Notes: a model not told the origin generated them from the sequence alone. Positions 50,506-60,482 are shown, numbered from the stretch's first letter. The stretch: DNA of 64,000 nt from DAIPKP01 sp964545875 (GCA_964545875.1 CAZJHH010000003.1:305605-369604), one strand, 5' to 3'. Translations and numbers: made by a program.

Positions 50506-51500
50506 CCCGGATTTACCGGGTTTCTCCGGAGCATCCCGAGCCGGAACCCCTGGAAGATGCGGCCCGGGCTCTGCGCCGGGGAGAGCTGGTCACCTTTCCC
50601 ACGGAAACCGTTTACGGCCTGGGAGCTAACGGTCTGGATCCCGCGGCGGTGCGGCGTATTTTCGCCGCCAAGGGGCGTCCCGGAGACAACCCTCTCATTC
50701 TCCACGTGGAGAGCATCGAGAAAGCCCGGGAGATCGCCCTGGTGGATGTCCGGGCGGAAACCCTCTTCCGGCGCTATTCTCCGGGGCCTCTTACGCTGGT
50801 CCTGCCCGCCCGGGAGCATGTGCCCCCGGTAACCCGGGGAGGGCTTGCCACGGTGGGAGTGCGTATTCCGGATTCTTCCATCGCCCTGGAGCTCATCCGC
50901 CGCGCCCGGTTGCCCGTGGCGGCTCCCAGCGCCAACTCCAGCGGAAGGCCGAGCCCCACCGACGTGGCTACGGTGATGGAAGATTTGGGGGCCTCCGTGG
51001 CGGTGGCCCTGGACGGCGGCCCTACCCGGGTGGGGCTCGAATCCACGGTTTTGGACGTGAGCACTTCCGTGCCGGTGCTCCTTCGGCCGGGAGACGTCAC
51101 TCTGGAGGAGCTTCGGGAATATCTGGGGGAAGTCCGGATTTCCGGGGAGGCCGAGGAGCTTCGCAAGTCTCCGGGAACCCGCTACCGGCATTATGCTCCT
51201 CGGATTCCTCTTCATCTCTGGAATCCCCGGGAGGGGGAGGCGCTTTTTTCCCTTCTGGAATCCCGGGGAGAAGAGCCGGGCTATATGGGAATTGCCTCTC
51301 CCTCGTATCCCGTGAAGCGGCGGGTTCTCTTCGCTGATATCCCTCAATATGCCCGGGAGCTCTATCGATGCCTGAGGTATTTTGAGGTTCAGGGGGTTTC
51401 CTGCATCGTGGCGGAACTTCCCGAAAAGACGGCTCTTGGAAGGGCTCTGGAGGATCGACTCCGGCGGGCTGCGGGGGAGGAGAGGAAAAAAAGCATTTGA
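50502..51500 (+). CDS. tsaC: L-threonylcarbamoyladenylate synthase (Sua5 type)
   Basis: A 332-residue protein with a YrdC domain (ELVTFPTETVYGLGANGL, FAAKGRPGDNPLILHV, VAAPSANSSGRPSPT) and the C-terminal Sua5 domain (SPGTRYRHYAPRIPL), joined by a linker. It makes the threonylcarbamoyl-AMP used for t6A37 in ANN-decoding tRNAs. The long form with the Sua5 domain is distinct from E. coli TsaC. ATG 50502 lies in the end of tgt after GGAGAGGGAGA. Three tRNA-related genes end here, followed directly by a tRNA gene. Confidence 0.94.
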   Translation: MTRIYRVSPEHPEPEPLEDAARALRRGELVTFPTETVYGLGANGLDPAAVRRIFAAKGRPGDNPLILHVESIEKAREIALVDVRAETLFRRYSPGPLTLVLPAREHVPPVTRGGLATVGVRIPDSSIALELIRRARLPVAAPSANSSGRPSPTDVATVMEDLGASVAVALDGGPTRVGLESTVLDVSTSVPVLLRPGDVTLEELREYLGEVRISGEAEELRKSPGTRYRHYAPRIPLHLWNPREGEALFSLLESRGEEPGYMGIASPSYPVKRRVLFADIPQYARELYRCLRYFEVQGVSCIVAELPEKTALGRALEDRLRRAAGEERKKSI

Positions 51501-51504
51501 GGGC

Positions 51505-51533
51505 TTGCAAAAAGGGTTTGAGATTGCTACAAT
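51505..51533 (+). promoter_or_regulatory. Sigma-70 promoter for tRNA-Leu
   Basis: TTGCAA (51505-51510), a 17-bp spacer and TACAAT (51528-51533) lie 23 bp before the tRNA 5' end, so transcription would start about 17 nt upstream of the mature tRNA. Confidence 0.65.
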
Positions 51534-51556
51534 CATCGCCGTTACGGATTCATCGA

Positions 51557-51643
51557 GTCGGGGTGGCGGAATTGGTAGACGCGCTAGATTCAGGTTCTAG
51601 TGGGTGCAAGCCTGTGGGGGTTCGAGTCCCCCCCTCGACACCA
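51557..51643 (+). tRNA. tRNA-Leu (anticodon CAG)
   Basis: An 87-nt class II tRNA with encoded CCA. The acceptor stem GTCGGGG pairs with CCTCGAC (one G-U), the D arm is TGGCGGAATTGGTAGACGCG, the anticodon stem CTAGA/TCTAG holds the loop TTCAGGT (anticodon CAG), a long variable arm follows (GTGGGTGCAAGCC), and the T arm carries GGTTCGAGTCC. It has its own promoter and terminator. Confidence 0.95.
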
Positions 51644-51656
51644 TTGCGTTCAGATC

Positions 51657-51682
51657 CGGGGCAAGAGCCCCGAATTCTTTTT
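51657..51682 (+). terminator. Intrinsic terminator of tRNA-Leu
   Basis: CGGGGC-AAGA-GCCCCG (51657-51672) is followed by AATTCTTTTT. It begins 13 bp after the tRNA CCA end. Confidence 0.75.
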
Positions 51683-51687
51683 CGAAA

Positions 51688-51738
51688 AAGAGGAACTCTC
51701 CATGTCGATAGATTTGGTTGACATGGAGGGTTCCTCTT
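51688..51738 (+). repeat. 51-bp inverted repeat overlapping the rpoB promoter
   Basis: AAGAGGAAC-T-CTCCATGTC pairs with GACATGGAG-G-GTTCCTCTT (19 bp, one T/G position) around a 13-nt loop. The right arm contains most of the -35 box and the spacer of the rpoB promoter. It could act as a second transcription stop for the tRNA unit, as an operator, or as a supercoiling-sensitive cruciform. Confidence 0.6.
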
Positions 51739-51746
51739 GTTATTAT
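51718..51746 (+). promoter_or_regulatory. Strong near-consensus sigma-70 promoter for rpoBC
   Basis: A perfect TTGACA (51718-51723), a 17-bp spacer and TATTAT (51741-51746, 5 of 6) lie 64 bp before the rpoB ATG. The next gene's SD is AGGGAGG. Confidence 0.75.
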
Positions 51747-51810
51747 ACGCTTTCGTCACCACATTTTTTTCTCAGCACAAAAATCCTATAACTAGGGAGG
51801 GATTGCTCCC

Positions 51811-54800
51811 ATGCCCGAAACCGCCCTTTCCGGCATGCACCAAAAAAGGCTAGCCTTTGGAAGAGAGCGCGATCTGGTGGAATTGCCCGACCTCATTGAG
51901 GTGCAGCGGGATTCGTATCAGTGGTTCTTTCAGTTCAATCGAGAACCGGGAATGCGAAAATCCATGGGATTGCAGGAGCTTTTTGAAGAGGTCTTTCCCA
52001 TAGAGAGCTACGACGGAACCTTCGCTCTCAAATTCGTGCAGTACTTTGTGGATTCTCCCAATACCTCCGAAGAGGAGGCCCGGCGCAGGGATCTCACCTG
52101 GTCCATGCCGGTGAAGGCTACCATCCAACTGGAAAATCGCAAGACCGGAGAAATCAAGGAAGAAGATATCTTCGTGGGCGATTTCCCCGTGATGACCGAA
52201 AAGGGAACCTTCATCATCAACGGCACCGAGCGAGTGGTGGTCAACCAGCTTGCCCGTTCCGCCGGGGTTTACTACACCTCGGATGATGCCATTCCCGGAC
52301 ATGAATCCTATTCGGCCAAGATCATCCCCGATCGGGGAGCCTGGCTCGAATTCGACCTCTCCCAGGGAGATCTCCTTTCGGTGAACATCGACAGCCGGAA
52401 GAAGATACCCGTTACCATCCTTCTCAAAGCCTTCGGCGTTCCCAATAACGAGGAGCTTCTCAAACTTTTCGATGCCCGAGAGGAAGAGGTGGACCTCCTG
52501 GAGGAGGCCGCCAAGGGATTTCTCGCGGCGGAGGACGTGTATACCGAAGAAGGGCGGGAAGTTCTCCGGAAGAGCGAGCGCATCAGCAAGGAGCATCTGG
52601 AAGAGCTCTGGAAGATGGGGCGTACGAAGATACGCATCTGGGCGGTGGATCATGCCCTGGCGGTTACCCTGGAACGGGATACCACCAAGGGTACCGACGA
52701 TGCCATTCTCGATCTTTTCCGGCGGCTTCGTCCTAACGAGCCAGCCCGGATGGAGAATGCCCGGGAGTACGTGAGCAGTCTCTTTTTCGACAACCGCCGA
52801 TATAATCTGGGGCGGGTGGGGCGCTATAAAATAAATCGCCGTTTGGGGCTGGACCTTCCGGAATCTCAGAAACTGCTTACTCTGGAGGATCTCGTGGCTA
52901 TTCTCAAGGGGCTTTCTTCCAGTCGGGACGGAGCGAGGCGGCACGATGACATCGACCATCTCGGAAACCGGCGGGTCCGGGCGGTGGGAGAACTTCTCCT
53001 CAACCAGATCCGCATCGGTCTTCTTCGCATGGAACGCATCGCCAAGGAGCGGATGACCACCATTCCCGATCTTTCCGCGGCTACCGCCCGGGAACTGATC
53101 AACGTGCGTCCCATCTCCGCTGCGCTTCGGGAGTTCTTCGGATCCGGCCAGCTTTCCCAGTTCATGGACCAGACCAATCCCCTGGCGGAGCTTACGCATC
53201 GACGACGGCTCTCCGCTTTGGGGCCCGGAGGTCTGAGCCGGGAACGGGCAGGTTTCGAGGCCCGGGACGTGCACTATACCCATTACGGCCGGGTCTGCCC
53301 CATTGAAACCCCCGAAGGCCCGAATATCGGCCTCGTGACCTCTCTGGCCACCTATGCCAGGGTGAACGAGTACGGTTTTCTCGTGACTCCCCGCCGGGTA
53401 GTGCGGGAAGGCCTGGTTACCGATGAGGTGGTATATCTCCCCGCAGACGAGGAGGACGTGTCCTACGTGGGCCGGGCGAATACTCCGCTGGACGAAAAGG
53501 GCCGGGTTCTCGGCCCCGAAGTCCACTGCCGTTACCAGAATGAAATCGTTCCGGTGGTGCCGGAACGTCTTCAGTATCTCGATATATCTCCCAAGCAGAT
53601 CGTGTCGGTTTCCACGGCCCTCATTCCCTTCCTCGAACATGATGACGCGAACCGGGCTCTCATGGGATCCAACATGCAGCGCCAGGCGGTTCCCCTTATC
53701 AATGCGGAGGCCCCCATTGTGGGAACCGGTATCGAGGGGCGCCTTGCGAGAGATTCCGGGGTGTGCATCGTCGCCCGGGAAGCGGGGCATGTGATTTATG
53801 CGGATGCCGATGAAATCCGAATCGACGAGGGAGATTTCGTCCGCACCTATCGACTTACCAAGTTCCGCCGCTCCAACCAGGGAACGGTGATTCACCAGAA
53901 GGTTCGGGTGCATACCGGAGAGAGCGTGGAGAAGGGCCAGATCATCGCGGATGGTCAGTCCGTGGATTCCGGAGAGCTCGCCCTGGGCCGGAACGTCGTG
54001 GTGGCTTTCGTTTCCTGGGAGGGATACAACTACGAGGATGCCATTCTTCTGAATGAGCGTCTCGTTCGGGAGGATGTCTATTCCTCCATTCATATCGAGG
54101 AGTACGAGACCGAGGCTCGGGATACCAAGCTCGGCCCCGAGGAAATTACCCGGGATATTCCCAACGTGGGAGAGGATGCTCTGAAGAACCTCGAAGAGGA
54201 CGGAGTTATCCGGATCGGAGCGGAGGTCAAGGCGGGGGATATCCTGGTGGGAAAGGTCACTCCCAAGGGAGAGTCCGACCAATCCCCGGAGGAAAAGCTT
54301 CTTCGGGCCATTTTCGGCGAGAAAGCCCGGGAGGTTCGGGATACCTCCCTGCGAGTGCCCCACGGAGAGGGCGGCAAGATCGTGGACGTGAAGCGCCTCT
54401 GCCGGGAGGAGAATGCGGAAGATCTCAGTCCCGGAGTGAACGAGGTGGTGAAGATCTACGTGGCCCAGCTCCGGAAGATTACCGTGGGTGACAAGATGGC
54501 GGGGCGCCACGGAAACAAGGGCGTGGTCTCCCGGATTCTGCCGGAGGAGGATATGCCCTTTCTCTCGGACGGAACTCCCGTGGACGTGGCTCTGAACCCT
54601 CTGGGGGTGCCCAGCCGAATGAACCTCGGCCAGGTGCTGGAAACCATCATGGGTTTCGTGGGATACATGGGGCTCAAGGAAGAGGGAGGACGCTTCCTCG
54701 TGCAGACCCCGGTTTTCGAAGGAGCCAAGGAGACGGATATCCTGGAGCGCATCGAACTGCTCCGGGCGGAGAGGTACCCGGAGCTTCAGAAGGACGGCCG

Positions 54801-55413
54801 TATCGTTCTCTACGACGGACGAACCGGGGAGCCCATGGAGCATTTCGTTACGGTGGGGTGCATGTATATGCTCAAGCTCATCCACCTGGTGGACGATAAA
54901 ATTCATGCCCGTTCCATAGGGCCCTACAGTTTGATAACCCAGCAGCCTCTGGGAGGCAAGGCCCAGTTCGGAGGACAGCGTTTCGGAGAGATGGAAGTCT
55001 GGGCCCTGGAAGGCTACGGGGCGGCCCATATCCTTCAGGAGATGCTTACGGTGAAATCCGACGATATCCGGGGGCGCCTGAAGACCTACGAGCGGATCGT
55101 GAAGGGGCAGAATCTTTCGGAGCCCGGGGTTCCCGAGAGCTTCCGGGTTCTTGTAAAAGAGCTCCAGGGGCTTGGCCTGGACGTGGAGATTGCCTACGAC
55201 GACGGCAGCGTGGGGGAACTTGTGCTGGAAGAAGAGGATTATGCGGGAACCCGCCTCGGAAGAGCTTCTTCCTATGGCGGGGAGGACGATGACGTGCGGT
55301 CCCGGCAGGAAGATTCCGGGAGCCAGGAAGAGAAGGAAGCAGCCTCTACCGAGGCCTTTCTCTTCGGGGGAGCGGGGCAGGTCGAAGACCATACTCCGGG
55401 AGGTGACGAGTGA
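51811..55413 (+). CDS. rpoB: DNA-directed RNA polymerase subunit beta
   Basis: A 1200-residue beta subunit. Conserved blocks run in order: ELPDLIEVQRDSYQWF, the rifampicin region (GSGQLSQFMDQTNPLAELTHRRRLSALGPGGLSRERAGF), IETPEGPNIGLVTSLA, then LGRNVVVAFVSWEGYNYEDA, GDKMAGRHGNKGVVS and the C-terminal QPLGGKAQFGGQRFGEMEVWALEGYGA. Length is close to the minimal bacterial beta, without the large E. coli inserts. The ATG follows AGGGAGGGATTGCTCCC. The usual rplKAJL genes are not upstream; a tRNA-Leu gene is, and rpoB has its own strong promoter. Confidence 0.97.
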   Translation: MPETALSGMHQKRLAFGRERDLVELPDLIEVQRDSYQWFFQFNREPGMRKSMGLQELFEEVFPIESYDGTFALKFVQYFVDSPNTSEEEARRRDLTWSMPVKATIQLENRKTGEIKEEDIFVGDFPVMTEKGTFIINGTERVVVNQLARSAGVYYTSDDAIPGHESYSAKIIPDRGAWLEFDLSQGDLLSVNIDSRKKIPVTILLKAFGVPNNEELLKLFDAREEEVDLLEEAAKGFLAAEDVYTEEGREVLRKSERISKEHLEELWKMGRTKIRIWAVDHALAVTLERDTTKGTDDAILDLFRRLRPNEPARMENAREYVSSLFFDNRRYNLGRVGRYKINRRLGLDLPESQKLLTLEDLVAILKGLSSSRDGARRHDDIDHLGNRRVRAVGELLLNQIRIGLLRMERIAKERMTTIPDLSAATARELINVRPISAALREFFGSGQLSQFMDQTNPLAELTHRRRLSALGPGGLSRERAGFEARDVHYTHYGRVCPIETPEGPNIGLVTSLATYARVNEYGFLVTPRRVVREGLVTDEVVYLPADEEDVSYVGRANTPLDEKGRVLGPEVHCRYQNEIVPVVPERLQYLDISPKQIVSVSTALIPFLEHDDANRALMGSNMQRQAVPLINAEAPIVGTGIEGRLARDSGVCIVAREAGHVIYADADEIRIDEGDFVRTYRLTKFRRSNQGTVIHQKVRVHTGESVEKGQIIADGQSVDSGELALGRNVVVAFVSWEGYNYEDAILLNERLVREDVYSSIHIEEYETEARDTKLGPEEITRDIPNVGEDALKNLEEDGVIRIGAEVKAGDILVGKVTPKGESDQSPEEKLLRAIFGEKAREVRDTSLRVPHGEGGKIVDVKRLCREENAEDLSPGVNEVVKIYVAQLRKITVGDKMAGRHGNKGVVSRILPEEDMPFLSDGTPVDVALNPLGVPSRMNLGQVLETIMGFVGYMGLKEEGGRFLVQTPVFEGAKETDILERIELLRAERYPELQKDGRIVLYDGRTGEPMEHFVTVGCMYMLKLIHLVDDKIHARSIGPYSLITQQPLGGKAQFGGQRFGEMEVWALEGYGAAHILQEMLTVKSDDIRGRLKTYERIVKGQNLSEPGVPESFRVLVKELQGLGLDVEIAYDDGSVGELVLEEEDYAGTRLGRASSYGGEDDDVRSRQEDSGSQEEKEAASTEAFLFGGAGQVEDHTPGGDE

Positions 55414-58400
55414 TGCTGCACCAGGAGAATGCCGCCAAACGGCATCGCAAGGAAATTACGGGAGTACGGATCAAACTTTCCAGTCCCGACCGGATTCGGG
55501 AACTCTCCAGCGGAGAGGTGAAAAAGCCGGAAACCATCAACTATCGTACCCTTCGTCCCGAAAAGGACGGGCTTTTCTGCGAGCGCATTTTCGGCCCCAC
55601 CCGGAGCTTCGAATGCGCCTGCGGCAAATACAAGAGAAGCGGCCCCAAGTTCAAGGGGGTCGTCTGTGATCGCTGCGGTGTGGAAGTTACGGACAACCGG
55701 GTTCGCCGGGAGCGGATGGGGCATATCGAGCTCGCCGCTCCGGTGGTGCATATCTGGTACCTCCGGGGCATCCCCAGCCGGCTGAGCCTTCTTTTGGGAA
55801 CCACCACCAAGGATCTCGAAAAGGTGGTCTACTTCGCCCCTGCCCGCCGGCGGGAGCCGGTGTACAAGGTGGTGGTGGAGGGCCGCAAATCCGGGATGGT
55901 GCGTAAGGGAGAGATCATCTCCGCCAGCGAGGAGCGGGTGCACGCCCATTACGACAAAACCTTCAAGGCCGAAGAGGCCTACCGGGTGGTGCAGATCGAC
56001 GATGTTCCCGTGGAGCCCGGCGATGTGCTCTCCTCTTCTCAGGTGGCCCGCTACAAGGGGACTTACGGAGACGACGCTTTCCGGGTAGAGCCCGCTTTCC
56101 GGGTTCTCGAAGACGATCCCGGAGGGAACTTCGAGGCGGGAAAAGTTTTTTCCCGGTCCGAACTCGATGCCCTGAAGGAAAGGGGTATCGAGCCCTCGAT
56201 GGAGCGGGAGACCTCGGGAAACCAGGAGGCCTTCAAGGTGGTTCAGGCCACTCATATGCCCTTCGGCAAGGGAGATCTCATTTCCATAAGCGAATACCAG
56301 CTTTACCACGAAAAATATGCGGGGCGCTTCGTGGCGCAGGTAGAGACCATTACCCTGGAAGATCCCTGCTATATCGTGATCCACAAGGGGGACTCTCCCT
56401 TTGAGGATTGCGGCATCATCATGGAGCGGGAATACCGTCTCTGTGCCTCCTACGACAAGAAATTCTCCGCCGGTATCGGTGCCGAGGGGGTTCAGGAGCT
56501 TCTGGGAACTCTCGATATGGACGAGCTCGCCCTGGCGCTGCGGGAGGAAATTACCGATGCTTCGGGGCAGAAGAAACGCAAGCTCGTGAAGCGTCTCAAC
56601 GTGGCGGAGGACTTTCGCAAGAGCCGGAGCAACCCCGGGTGGATGGTGCTCAAGGTTCTTCCTGTGATTCCTCCGGATCTCCGTCCCATGGTGCAGCTCG
56701 ACGGAGGCCGCTTTGCCACGTCGGACCTCAATGATCTCTATCGCCGGGTGATCAATCGGAACAACCGGCTTAAAAAGCTCCAGGAGCTTCACGCTCCGGA
56801 GATTATCGTGCGCAACGAAAAACGCATGCTTCAGGAATCCGTGGATGCTCTCATCGACAACGGTCGGGTGGGAAAGGCGGTCCTTGGAGCGGGCAATCGG
56901 CCTCTCAAGAGCCTTTCGGACCTTCTTCGGGGCAAGAAAGGCCGGTTCCGGCAGAACCTTCTGGGAAAACGGGTGGACTATTCGGGCCGTTCTGTCATCG
57001 TTATCGGTCCCAACCTCAAGCTGCACCAGTGCGGACTTCCCAAGCAGATGGCCCTGGAACTTTTCAAGCCCTTCGTCATGCAGAAGCTTGTGGATCGGGG
57101 AAATGCTCCCAACGTAAAGAGCGCCCGGCGACTTATCGAGCGGGGACGCGAGGAAGTCTGGGGCATTCTCGAAGAGATCATCCGGGATCATCCTGTGCTT
57201 CTCAACCGAGCTCCCACGCTCCACCGGCTCGGTATCCAGGCCTTCGAACCGGTGCTTATGGAGGGTAAGGCCATACGGCTCCATCCCCTGGTATGTACCG
57301 CCTTCAATGCGGATTTCGACGGCGACCAGATGGCGGTGCACGTGCCTCTCTCCCTGGAGGCTCAGGCGGAGGCCCGGCTTCTCATGCTTTCGTCGCACAA
57401 CATTCTTTCTCCCGCCAGCGGGCGCTCCATCGTCACTCCCACCCAGGACATCGTTCTCGGAATATACTATCTTACGGGAATGCGGGAAAGGTCTCAAAAG
57501 GAGAAGGAAGCAGGGTTTTCCTATTTCCGGGATATCGAGGACTGTCTCGTGGCCCTGAGCCATGGAGTGGTGCACGTAAACAGCCCGGTGAAGCTGAAGT
57601 GGGAGGGCCAGTGGATCGAAACGAGCCCCGGAAGGGCTCTCTTCAATAGCGTGCTTCCCGAAGAGATACGCTACGTGAATAAGCAGATGGGCAAGAAAGA
57701 GGTTTCCAGGCTTCTTGATGAAGCTTACGACAAGGTTTCCCGAGAATCTCTGGTGCGGGCTCTGGACGACATAAAGGCCCTGGGATACCGTTGGGCCACG
57801 AAAAGCGGCATCAGCATGGGGTTCGGGGATGTGGTGATTCCCGAAGAGAAAAATCTTATCGTGCAGAAAACCATGGAACAGGAAGAAGATCTCAGTATGC
57901 AGTACGAGATGGGGATTCTCACGGAAGAAGAATATCTTTGGCAGAAGGAAATCCTCTGGACTGGCGCGGCTCGGGATATTGCGGATCATATCGTGAACAG
58001 CATGTCCGACGAGAACTCCCTCCGCATGATGGTGGACTCCGGAGCCCGAGGATCTCGGGGACAGGTGGCCCAGATGGCGGGTATCCGGGGACTCATGGCG
58101 GATCCCTCGGGACGCATCATCGACTATCCCATTACGGCAAACTTCAAAGAGGGCCTGAACATGCTGGAGTACTTCATCTCCACCCACGGAGCCCGAAAGG
58201 GACTTGCGGATACCGCCCTGCGAACCGCCAAGTCCGGATATCTTACCCGGCGCCTCGTGGACGTGGCCCAAGATATCATCGTTACCGAAGAGGATTGCGG
58301 TACCGTCCGGGGCGTTACCATACGGCCCCTTACCCAGGATGGCAAGACCGTCATCGGCCTGGGTGAGCGTATCGTGGGAAGAGTTCCCGCCAGGGATATT

Positions 58401-60452
58401 CTGCATCCTGAAACGGGGGAGGTTCTTGCGGTGGCGGGGAGTGAAATATCTCCCGCATCGGCGAAGAGAATCGAGGGAAGCGGCTTGGAAGAAGTGGTGG
58501 TTCGGAGCCCCCTTACCTGCGAACTCCGCAACGGGGTCTGCCGGGCCTGCTACGGCCTGGATTTGGCCACCCGGAAACGGGTAGCCATCGGTGAGGCCGT
58601 GGGAGTAGTGGCGGCCCAGTCCATCGGAGAGCCCGGAACCCAGCTTACCATGCGTACCTTCCATACCGGAGGAGTGCGTATTACCGGAGAAGACATCACC
58701 CAGGGGCTTCCGAGAATCGAACAGCTCTTCGAGGTCCGCCGTCCCAAAAAAGTGGCCTTTCTCTCCAAGATCGACGGAGTGGTGGCGGAAATCCGGGAGA
58801 TGGAGGGTAAACGAAAGGTCATCGTTACCTCCAACGAAGAGGGAAAAGAGCAGAAGGTGCAGTATAACATCCCCCTCTCTCAGAACCTTCTCGTGGAAGA
58901 AGGGCAGGCCCTGCGACGGGGAGACCGCCTTACGGAGGGACACGAAGATCCTCAGGACATTCTGGAATGCCGGGATATGAACGAGGTTCAGCGCTATCTG
59001 GTGGATAACATTCAGGATGTCTACAAATCTCAGGGAGTTTCCATCAACAACAAGCACATCGAGGTGATCCTTCGGAAGGTGGCTCCGGAAAACCGGGTGC
59101 GTATCACCGAAGAGGGAAGCAGCTCCTACGTAGCCAACGATCTGGTGTGGAAGGACGACCTGGAAGGGGAAATCCTCGCCATGCGGCAGGAAAACGAACG
59201 CTTCCTCCAGGAAGCGGAACACCTTCTCTGCGGAGCCTTTTTAGTGGATGTGGAGGGCTCGGGAAATCTCGAACAGAGCCTGGCTTTCAAAGGAGAACAC
59301 CTGGAGGCCAAGGGTGTCCGCCGCCTTCTCATGCCGGGGAACGCTCTCTCCTCCCTCTTCGTGCGCATGGGAACCGAAGAAATGCGTATCGTGGTGGGCG
59401 AAGCGGCCTTCCGGAGAGAAATGGAGGGTAGGGAGCTTCTCGAAGCCTTCCACGGAGAGGAGAACGTGGTGGTGGAGCCCACGGAATCACTTACTTCGGG
59501 GCAGCTGGCACATATCGTCAAGGGAGATCCCCGGACGATTCGGGTGCGAAATTCCGGGGTTCTTGCAAAAATGTGCGATGCCGCCTGGCTGGCGGAAGAG
59601 ATCCGGGATGCCGAGGGAAATACACTCCTCTCCAAAGACGCCAAAATAAACGAAGAAACGATCTCTCTTCTTCGGGAGCACCATGTGGAAACTATCAAGG
59701 TATGGAAGAACCCCCAGGAAATTCTGGTGGATAACGAGATACAAAAACACCTCATATCGTATTACGAGGCCCCTCTGCATCAGGTCATCGACGCCGAGGG
59801 AGCGGCTCAGGAGGATCTTCCCGCCCGCGTGGACGCCCGGATTGTCCGGGGCCTTGCGGAGGGAGAGCTTGCGGGGGTGGAAATTACCCTGAACGGCGAG
59901 CGGGTGGTGCTTACCCGGGAAAAGGCCCTTCGGGAGGTGCTCGAAGAATCCGTCCGCGGCAAGGTGGTCCTCGATGCCCTTTCCGACGTTCATGGAGAGG
60001 TTCTCGTCATGTCCGGAACCGAGGTGAACAAAGACGTTCTGGAAACCCTGCTGGGGCTTTCCCCCGCCCGCATGGTGATCCGTTCTCCGCACGCCTCGGG
60101 AGAGGATCGGCGGCTTATCGAAAAGGTTTCCTTCGTACGCCGTCTCGGAGAAGAACCCACCTACATGCCCCTTCTTCATGGAATCACCAAGGCTGCCCTT
60201 GCCACGGAAAGCTTCCTCAGCGCCGCATCCTTTCAGCAGACCGCCCAGATTCTCGCCCGGGCAGCGGTGCGCAGCGAAGAGGATACCCTCAAGGGGCTCA
60301 AGGAAAACGTTATCATCGGGCACCTTATGCCTGCGGGAACCGGAGTGGATCGGTATCGAAAGATCATGGTAGGCTCCGCTCCCATGGATTGTACGGCCCC
60401 GGAACATTGCGGGGGTGCCTCCGATTCCGGAGAAAAATCGCCCTCGCTGTAG
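55410..60452 (+). CDS. rpoC: DNA-directed RNA polymerase subunit beta' with two large insertions
   Basis: A 1680-residue beta' subunit, longer than E. coli's ~1407. The zinc-binding domain is intact (Cys69, 71, 86, 89), and the catalytic NADFDGDQ is at 633-640. Bridge-helix and trigger-loop segments are recognisable (GARGSRGQVAQMAGIRGLM, TMRTFHTGG). One insertion of ~175 residues lies between VVYFA (~140) and YIVIHKGD (~321). A second of ~350 lies between about residue 1235 and the C-terminal PLLHGITKAALATESFLS (~1585). Equivalent lineage-specific inserts occur in Thermotoga and Thermus beta' at the first site. GTG 55410 overlaps rpoB as GTGA; ATG 55413 is an alternative. Confidence 0.96.
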   Translation: MMLHQENAAKRHRKEITGVRIKLSSPDRIRELSSGEVKKPETINYRTLRPEKDGLFCERIFGPTRSFECACGKYKRSGPKFKGVVCDRCGVEVTDNRVRRERMGHIELAAPVVHIWYLRGIPSRLSLLLGTTTKDLEKVVYFAPARRREPVYKVVVEGRKSGMVRKGEIISASEERVHAHYDKTFKAEEAYRVVQIDDVPVEPGDVLSSSQVARYKGTYGDDAFRVEPAFRVLEDDPGGNFEAGKVFSRSELDALKERGIEPSMERETSGNQEAFKVVQATHMPFGKGDLISISEYQLYHEKYAGRFVAQVETITLEDPCYIVIHKGDSPFEDCGIIMEREYRLCASYDKKFSAGIGAEGVQELLGTLDMDELALALREEITDASGQKKRKLVKRLNVAEDFRKSRSNPGWMVLKVLPVIPPDLRPMVQLDGGRFATSDLNDLYRRVINRNNRLKKLQELHAPEIIVRNEKRMLQESVDALIDNGRVGKAVLGAGNRPLKSLSDLLRGKKGRFRQNLLGKRVDYSGRSVIVIGPNLKLHQCGLPKQMALELFKPFVMQKLVDRGNAPNVKSARRLIERGREEVWGILEEIIRDHPVLLNRAPTLHRLGIQAFEPVLMEGKAIRLHPLVCTAFNADFDGDQMAVHVPLSLEAQAEARLLMLSSHNILSPASGRSIVTPTQDIVLGIYYLTGMRERSQKEKEAGFSYFRDIEDCLVALSHGVVHVNSPVKLKWEGQWIETSPGRALFNSVLPEEIRYVNKQMGKKEVSRLLDEAYDKVSRESLVRALDDIKALGYRWATKSGISMGFGDVVIPEEKNLIVQKTMEQEEDLSMQYEMGILTEEEYLWQKEILWTGAARDIADHIVNSMSDENSLRMMVDSGARGSRGQVAQMAGIRGLMADPSGRIIDYPITANFKEGLNMLEYFISTHGARKGLADTALRTAKSGYLTRRLVDVAQDIIVTEEDCGTVRGVTIRPLTQDGKTVIGLGERIVGRVPARDILHPETGEVLAVAGSEISPASAKRIEGSGLEEVVVRSPLTCELRNGVCRACYGLDLATRKRVAIGEAVGVVAAQSIGEPGTQLTMRTFHTGGVRITGEDITQGLPRIEQLFEVRRPKKVAFLSKIDGVVAEIREMEGKRKVIVTSNEEGKEQKVQYNIPLSQNLLVEEGQALRRGDRLTEGHEDPQDILECRDMNEVQRYLVDNIQDVYKSQGVSINNKHIEVILRKVAPENRVRITEEGSSSYVANDLVWKDDLEGEILAMRQENERFLQEAEHLLCGAFLVDVEGSGNLEQSLAFKGEHLEAKGVRRLLMPGNALSSLFVRMGTEEMRIVVGEAAFRREMEGRELLEAFHGEENVVVEPTESLTSGQLAHIVKGDPRTIRVRNSGVLAKMCDAAWLAEEIRDAEGNTLLSKDAKINEETISLLREHHVETIKVWKNPQEILVDNEIQKHLISYYEAPLHQVIDAEGAAQEDLPARVDARIVRGLAEGELAGVEITLNGERVVLTREKALREVLEESVRGKVVLDALSDVHGEVLVMSGTEVNKDVLETLLGLSPARMVIRSPHASGEDRRLIEKVSFVRRLGEEPTYMPLLHGITKAALATESFLSAASFQQTAQILARAAVRSEEDTLKGLKENVIIGHLMPAGTGVDRYRKIMVGSAPMDCTAPEHCGGASDSGEKSPSL

Positions 60453-60482
60453 AAGGATTTCCCGGGAAACTTCAGAAAAATC

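Noticed and set aside
55272..59222. A 1316-residue minus-strand open frame opposite rpoC
   Set aside because: Shadow of rpoC, with no domain or ribosome binding site.
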